Part shown: one piece after another, positions 59,452 to 64,000 of the stretch
How positions within the stretch are numbered: the first letter of the stretch is position 1
Layout of the letters: each line of letters begins with the position of its first letter
From: Amanita rubescens
Taxonomy: Eukaryota; Basidiomycota; Agaricomycetes; Agaricales; Amanitaceae
Assembly (NCBI GenBank): GCA_015039365.1
Contig: WION01000036.1
Span: forward strand, 248,001 to 312,000
Reading direction: 5' to 3'
DNA: 64,000 nt
Made by a program: the position numbers and the translations under genes
Notes under the pieces: generated by a model
Seen by the model: the letters and a program-made list of their open reading frames with translations, nothing else
The model's database searches: none
What the model was told of the DNA's origin: nothing

Positions 59452-59827
59452 TGTTGAATATTGAGTGATTAAACATCAGATATAGCTCAAATCCTTTATA
59501 TTTAATGTTACTATACTACACTCTTTGTTTTGTGTATAATAAGTTGGTTTATAGGTGTAGCAGTTGTGTCTGCGGACAAAACATGATATAGTGGACACCT
59601 AAACTCACACCTGGTGGGATAGGTAGTAAATAGAACCAAACAGGCCAGGTTTCCTTACATGTAGGAACTACAGTACCTACATTTGGATATAGACTTGATA
59701 TAACTGCTACCAACTGTTATAGACTGCATTTGTGAACGTCTACAGTGTGTATTAAGTCTATCAGAGGGTTACACAACTACTACAACATTTGTAGTGAGTT
59801 GCAACAACACTTGGCGCATTTTTAACA
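59452..59827 (+). repeat. Copia-family solo LTR nested in element E
   Basis: TGTTGAATATTG..TTTTTAACA with the perfect 5-base duplication TATTT (59447-59451, 59828-59832). Confidence 0.95.
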
Positions 59828-60042
59828 TATTTTCCCATTTTTTTGAAGATTGAAATCAAGGGGGGATTGGTCCACTAAAAATCGACCAGGGTAGGATTTT
59901 TTTTAAGCAACATGCAACCACCCTCCCCCCTCCCCGTGGAAAAAACATACCCAACTAAGTTCCAACATACATAAAAGGAAACTCTCAAGAAACTTGTTTT
60001 CGTAATTTGAGATAGACATACGTACAATAAATATGTAACTAG

Positions 60043-61253
60043 CTATTTTCTAGTACGTTTGTATGATTTATGATTGTCACAATGCCAATTTTTTGGTGCA
60101 TACTCAAGATCAGTGCAATGAAGATGAAAATACCTAGTTTCACACCCACAGTGTGCGCATTCAATCATGGCAGAGCTTTCTTTGATCTCTTCTTCACTTA
60201 CGACAGAGCCGCAAATGCAGGCATGTACCCAGGCCATGTCCTGAATCCGCCTCAGTCGTCCACTTCATGTAGGTGCAGCATCCAGGACAAAGGCATCCAG
60301 GTTGCCTGTTGACTGAAGACTTGAGGTTTCTTGTCAAGAGACATATTAATTCCCAATTTCCAGTGACGTGAGTTGGAGGAGCAGGGGTGGCACCAGTAGC
60401 AGCACTTCCCCCTGCAATTGTTCTGTCCTGCGCCATGTCTGATTCTGACCGGTGGTGTCCAATTGAATGGGTTCATCTTCAGTTTCACCTGAACTATCTT
60501 CAAGCTCAGGATGCCCATGAGCTTGTTCTGAATCAGGAACAATGTTCCTGGGGCTAAAAGTCGGAAAAGCAAGTATGAGTGCTTCTCAATGAGTAAGTAT
60601 TCTATGAAATTGCATAATCCCATTGTACCAACACTATTCTGTTCAACAAGTGTCTGTAATTTGGCTGGTGACCACCCAAATCCCAACGCCTGATTGAGAA
60701 TTGGGTTGGTGAGTTCCCAGACATCATCGGTTGGAGTGTCAAGGCTGACAAGGTGTGTTGGATGGCCCATGAAGTCCACAAGTTCATTCATAGCCCCGAG
60801 TGCTTCACAATCAGTGCTTGGGAGTTGCTGGGCCACATTGTGCAACTTTGCCAGCAACCGGGCTGCATCTGGGTGGCATGAACATGACAATTGTACGTTC
60901 TTGTTTGGATCAATTGTAGTAATAATCATCTGACGTGTTCCTGGTAGATTGCCGATCCCAGATGGGGCTAGTGGTGCTCCATTCCCCTGACTTGACTGGT
61001 GGTTCTTCCTGGAGAAACCCAGCGAGAATAGTGCAGCCTTTGCTTTTGTTGTAGCCTGACATCATTTCTTCCCCTGATGTTGGATGATACCAGGTGGGCC
61101 AGCCCAGCCTACCTGAATCATTTCATGGCACTCTGAGCATTTGACACAGAAATCTTCTTCATAAACTACCTTCTAAGTTCATTGTCCATCAATCTTATCT
61201 ATTTCTGGGGCTATATTTTATGATAGCAACCATACCTTTCCTTTTGGAGCCAT
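60043..61253 (-). CDS. Zinc-finger protein with PHD-like C-terminus, inside element E
   Basis: The minus-strand gene model starts at ATG 61253 (MAPKGK, then a GTATGG donor). The next exon reads VYEEDFCVKCSECHEMIQ with CX2CX2C spacing. Then comes an open frame from about 60930 (TIDPNKNVQLSCSCHPDAAR, LAKLHNVAQQLPSTDCEALG) and a final part ending at 60043. The C-terminus CICGSVVSEEEIKES.., IECAHCGCETRYFHLHC, WHCDNH has the Cys/His ladder of a PHD-type finger, a module that usually reads histone tails. A frame change near 60430-60440 must be an intron or a lesion. Multicopy agaricomycete proteins with a similar C-terminus come to mind, without a known role. Its position between inverted arms suggests gene capture. 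Confidence 0.55.
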
Positions 61254-61755
61254 GATTAGTTCGCAGATACAATACTATAGCAAGTACAGAGCAAGAAGCA
61301 GCAAAAATTGGCATCCCCATGCTTCATCAGGTCGCTATGGACATCATGAAGCATGCTGTCAATGTCTCTAAAGTACCTAAAATAGATGACTGGGAATTTT
61401 TTTTTAAGCCGCCAGCAGGTACCCCCCCACCCCAACCCTGGGTCTCAGCATCTCAGGCCAGCCCCCCTTGATTGAAATGGTACATAAAAAAATAAAAAAT
61501 ACTCTGATCACAGCATCAGTATTGGCAGAAGTGACACATCATAACCAGTTGTGACCTGTCATGACTGGTCACACATAACTGGTCATGACCAGCCATGACT
61601 GCCGACCCCTGGCTCATGACCAAACATGACCAGTCATGTTGATCGCAGTTGTGGTTGTGGTAAATTAAAGAAATCCTGCAACCAGTTCAGTCACAGTCAT
61701 GGGTGTTAGGGCTGCATGACTTAACTTAACCTAACTTGGAAAGCCTACTCCTGGG

Positions 61756-62729
61756 CTGCCAATTAGGACTAGGTTCCCCTTTGCTGTCCTGTTTACTGCT
61801 GACAGCCAGACAGTGGACAGCACCAGGGGCAATGGTATTTTGCCACCAGCTATGGAAGGAAGGGGCTGTGGTTGGACTGCCCAGTGCTTCATTCAGGGTG
61901 CGACACATATCATTGTCATCAAAAGTTTCTATGTCAAATGGTACCTGAGGTACCAGAACTAAATGAGCCCTCATGAGGGGTTCCTGGGGGGCTTTGGGTG
62001 GACAGGGTATTGTCTCTGGTGCAATGGCTGCATAGGTTCTGGGTGTCTTCTGAATGTACATAAGCCTGTAACACCCCTAGTTTAGCGTTCATGACCTGCC
62101 CCTGCTTAGCCAAATCCTTCAGCTCCAGAGAGCCTTGGGAGGCCAGCATGCTGCTGCCTTGAACCGCTTGCAGGGCATCTTTTGTTGAATATTGAGTGAT
62201 TAAACATCAGATATCACTCAAATGCTTTATATTTAGTGTTACAATACTATATTCTTTATTTTGTGTATAATGAGCTAGTTTATAGGTGTAGCAGTTGTGT
62301 CTGTGGACAAAACGCGATATAGTGGACACCTAAACTCACGCCTGATGGGATAGGTAGTAAATAGAACCAAACAGGCCAGGTTTCCTTACATGTAGGGAAC
62401 TACAGTACCTACACTTGGATATAGACTTAATATCACTGCTATCAATTGTTATAGACCGCATTTGTGAACGTCTAAAGTGTGTATTGAGTCTATCAGAGGG
62501 CTAGACAACTACTACAACATTTGTAGTGAGTTGCATCAACACTTTGCACATTTTTAACATCTTTAGGCTGGTTCTCAAAGGTAGGGGAGAGCTGCAGAGT
62601 GTGCAGCATCGCATCCATGCACCCAAGAAGTGTGAGGATCTGGTTTGTCTTTGTTGCTGTTGGATTGTCAGTGATGGTGGTGAAATTGACTCTCATGTGA
62701 GTCTTGGGAATGCCCTTGTCACTGGGCAT
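61756..62729 (-). pseudogene. Coiled-coil-like protein remnant interrupted by a solo LTR
   Basis: The minus strand reads KTNQILTLLGCMDAMLHTLQ and SPTFENQPKD up to the LTR at 62183-62559, then on removal of the LTR and one TCTTT copy continues in frame as ALQAVQGSSMLASQGSLELK and QVMNAKLGVLQAYVHSED, followed in another frame by TYAAIAPETIPCPPKAPQEP. Helical heptad-like text followed by TYAA..P recalls the ORF1 protein of fungal LINE-like elements, but no reverse transcriptase is present; the assignment is weak. Confidence 0.4.
62183..62559 (+). repeat. Copia-family solo LTR
   Basis: Full-length copy with the perfect 5-base duplication TCTTT (62178-62182, 62560-62564). Confidence 0.95.
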
Positions 62730-62869
62730 CCTTGTACGGTCATGGGGTTGTTAGATGTGTCTGGGCTGGTCTTTCTGTGGAGAGGTGGTGGTGGTAACAG
62801 CGTGAGAAAGATTTCCACACAAAGTAAACTATAGTCTATAAGTGTAATATTAGTACATGATTGTAACAC

Positions 62870-63116
62870 AAATAACGTAACTATGCCCTTGTTCCTAAGT
62901 TGTGATCAAATTCCCATGTTATAAACATGTACAAACATCTCCACCACTTTCCAGAAATGGTAATGCCTCATTTTTAGGTGTGGAAAACTGGACGGTGCAA
63001 AATTGCTCTATATAATTTCAATAATTATTGAAAGTGTGCTGCACACCCTGAATACTGGCTAACTGCCCAGGGTGACTCAATGTCACCCTGGCTAAGTAAC
63101 CAACTTAACAGGTGTG
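62870..63116. mobile_element. Right-end fragment of a P2-like inverted-repeat element
   Basis: Resembles the outer right arm of P2 (TGCCCTTGTTCCTAAGTTGTG, ACATGTACAAACATCTCC, CAGAAATGGTAAT) and ends with the hairpin CAGGGTGAC-5-GTCACCCTG, CTTAACAGGTG. No left arm is found in the window. Confidence 0.75.
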
Positions 63117-64000
63117 GGAAATTAACCCACTGTTAGCTCCTAACCACCATACAATCTGCTCAGGTGCACTCATGCTTGTTGCATTACATTCAGTCCTTCA
63201 ACATCTAGGTCTAGATGTCTAACCAGCTTTAGGAAGTGACCAAGGAACATTTCTACCACAGTGTCATCAAGCTGGCAGATCTCATGAAAGGATCTGCAAA
63301 AGATAGCGGTTTAGAAGAGCAGGAATGGTTGGACAGAGCCAATAGTCTAAAAGTGATTTTCATTGAACTTTCCACCTTGATCTTGGTCTCTCATTTCTGG
63401 TGTCTAGGACAGAACAATGGTGCTCTTCAATGATCTAAGTCAGGTTGAACCTATGTTCATCCTGCCAGCAATATTTAAAGGCTCAAGGTCCTGGAGTGCC
63501 ACAGGATAGGAAAGCCACAGGTAAGTCCTTTGCATACTTATTCATGGTTATAAACTTCATTATTAGTGCAAAAGATATCAAATCATGACATCTCCTTTTC
63601 AATGTGAGTGGCCAGGGGAATGTCCTAGATGCAAGAAAGCAAAGCAAAGGTGCACCCTTGCCACTTCTTAGGGGAACTTCTCCAGGGCCAGGGCCATCTA
63701 TGGAGAAACCAGCATCTGAAACACACATCCATCCACCAGTTTTAGACATTCAACCACCCAACCAGATCACTCCAGATGAACTGGATGCTGTAATTGGAGG
63801 GGTCCAGAAGGCACTGAGGACCCTCCAGGTGTTCTGGTCATGGATGCCAGGTGAGGTCACACAGGATGAGAGCATGTTCATCCCTAGCAGGACTTGGTGA
63901 TGTGGGCCATTGCTTCATGTGGCATGTCCAAGGCCAATTTTGCCTTGCATCAGTGGAACCTGGGGGCCACTCCAGGCTGCTCCAGGCACTCAGGAACACT
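63117..64000. other. No firm gene; a cysteine-cluster motif on the plus strand
   Basis: Positions 63603-63653 encode CEWPGECPRCKKAKQRC on the plus strand, a spacing (CX5CX2CX6C) like the Cys-cluster common in repeated mushroom proteins, but a stop follows after a few codons. A 98-codon frame (63604-63900) overlaps it in another phase. Neither is called as a gene. Confidence 0.3.

Larger units (their letters stand above)
59104..61747. mobile_element. hAT-like element E enclosing a zinc-finger gene and a nested solo LTR
   Basis: The ends are TAGTCTTTCTAAGTTAGGT and the reverse complement of TAGGCTTTCCAAGTTAGGT, flanked by the perfect 8-base duplication CTCCTGGG (59096-59103, 61748-61755). Long inverted arms (59104-59950 minus the LTR, and 61380-61747) share GTCATGACC words, AATACTCTGCC..GGCAGAGTATTTT units and a CAATCAAGGGGGG block. 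The same words occur in MITE A. Between the arms lies the gene 60043-61253. No transposase is present, so the element is non-autonomous and may have captured the gene. Confidence 0.85.

Noticed and set aside
1..64000. tRNA, rRNA or CRISPR
   Set aside because: No cloverleaf with conserved box sequences, no rRNA-like text and no regularly spaced identical repeats were seen. Tandem units here are degenerate minisatellites or transposon arms.

Overview
The window looks like a transposon-dominated stretch of a basidiomycete (Agaricomycete-type) nuclear genome. The evidence is short introns with GT..AG borders, a KDZ-superfamily DNA transposon, a chromodomain Ty3/gypsy element, a Ty1/copia element, hAT-like elements, and remnants of gene families that I recall as expanded in mushrooms (RecQ helicases, DUF6589, DUF6729 plus 3'-5' exonuclease). 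I see no ordinary housekeeping gene. Family names are recognised by eye from sequence motifs; no database search was run.

Layout. 1-2760 (-): an open DUF6729/DEDDy-exonuclease gene running off the window edge. 3255-4340 (-): decayed gypsy RNase H/integrase fragment. 4690-4930: a GGAATCC-rich palindromic repeat. 4966-17141: a young gypsy chromovirus (314-base LTRs, 5-base target duplication ATAAT) split by three nested insertions: two 2.35-2.39-kb inverted-repeat elements (7471-9818 and 11364-13751) and one hAT-like MITE (13976-14829). Each has an 8-base target duplication, and removing each insertion rejoins the pol reading frame. 17161-25443: an 8.3-kb KDZ element with roughly 350-base terminal inverted repeats and three genes (KDZ transposase, a protein with an RNase H1 N-terminal/viroplasmin-like domain, and a long acidic-tailed protein).

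25444-35306: older mosaic with a minisatellite, a foldback hAT-like MITE, a RecQ fragment, a 2.1-kb hAT-like element, a broken KDZ-type end and a truncated hAT transposase. 35307-37932: a gag-only LTR element. 37970-64000: heavily decayed, CpG-poor sequence into which one copia LTR family has inserted repeatedly (at least ten copies, five with perfect 5-base duplications). The insertions interrupt RecQ, DUF6589 and other pseudogenes. A copia pol remnant lies at 52818-55952, and a TIR element at 59104-61747 encloses a zinc-finger gene.

How the parts relate. The inverted-repeat elements share the CACCTG terminus and a subterminal CTAATTAG/hairpin block with the resident KDZ element, so they are best read as non-autonomous KDZ-type elements. 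Their 264-base central spacer is in opposite orientation in the two copies, indicating inversion between the arms. The layers can be ordered: old host-like multigene families, then hAT-like and copia insertions with solo-LTR formation, and most recently the gypsy element and its passengers.
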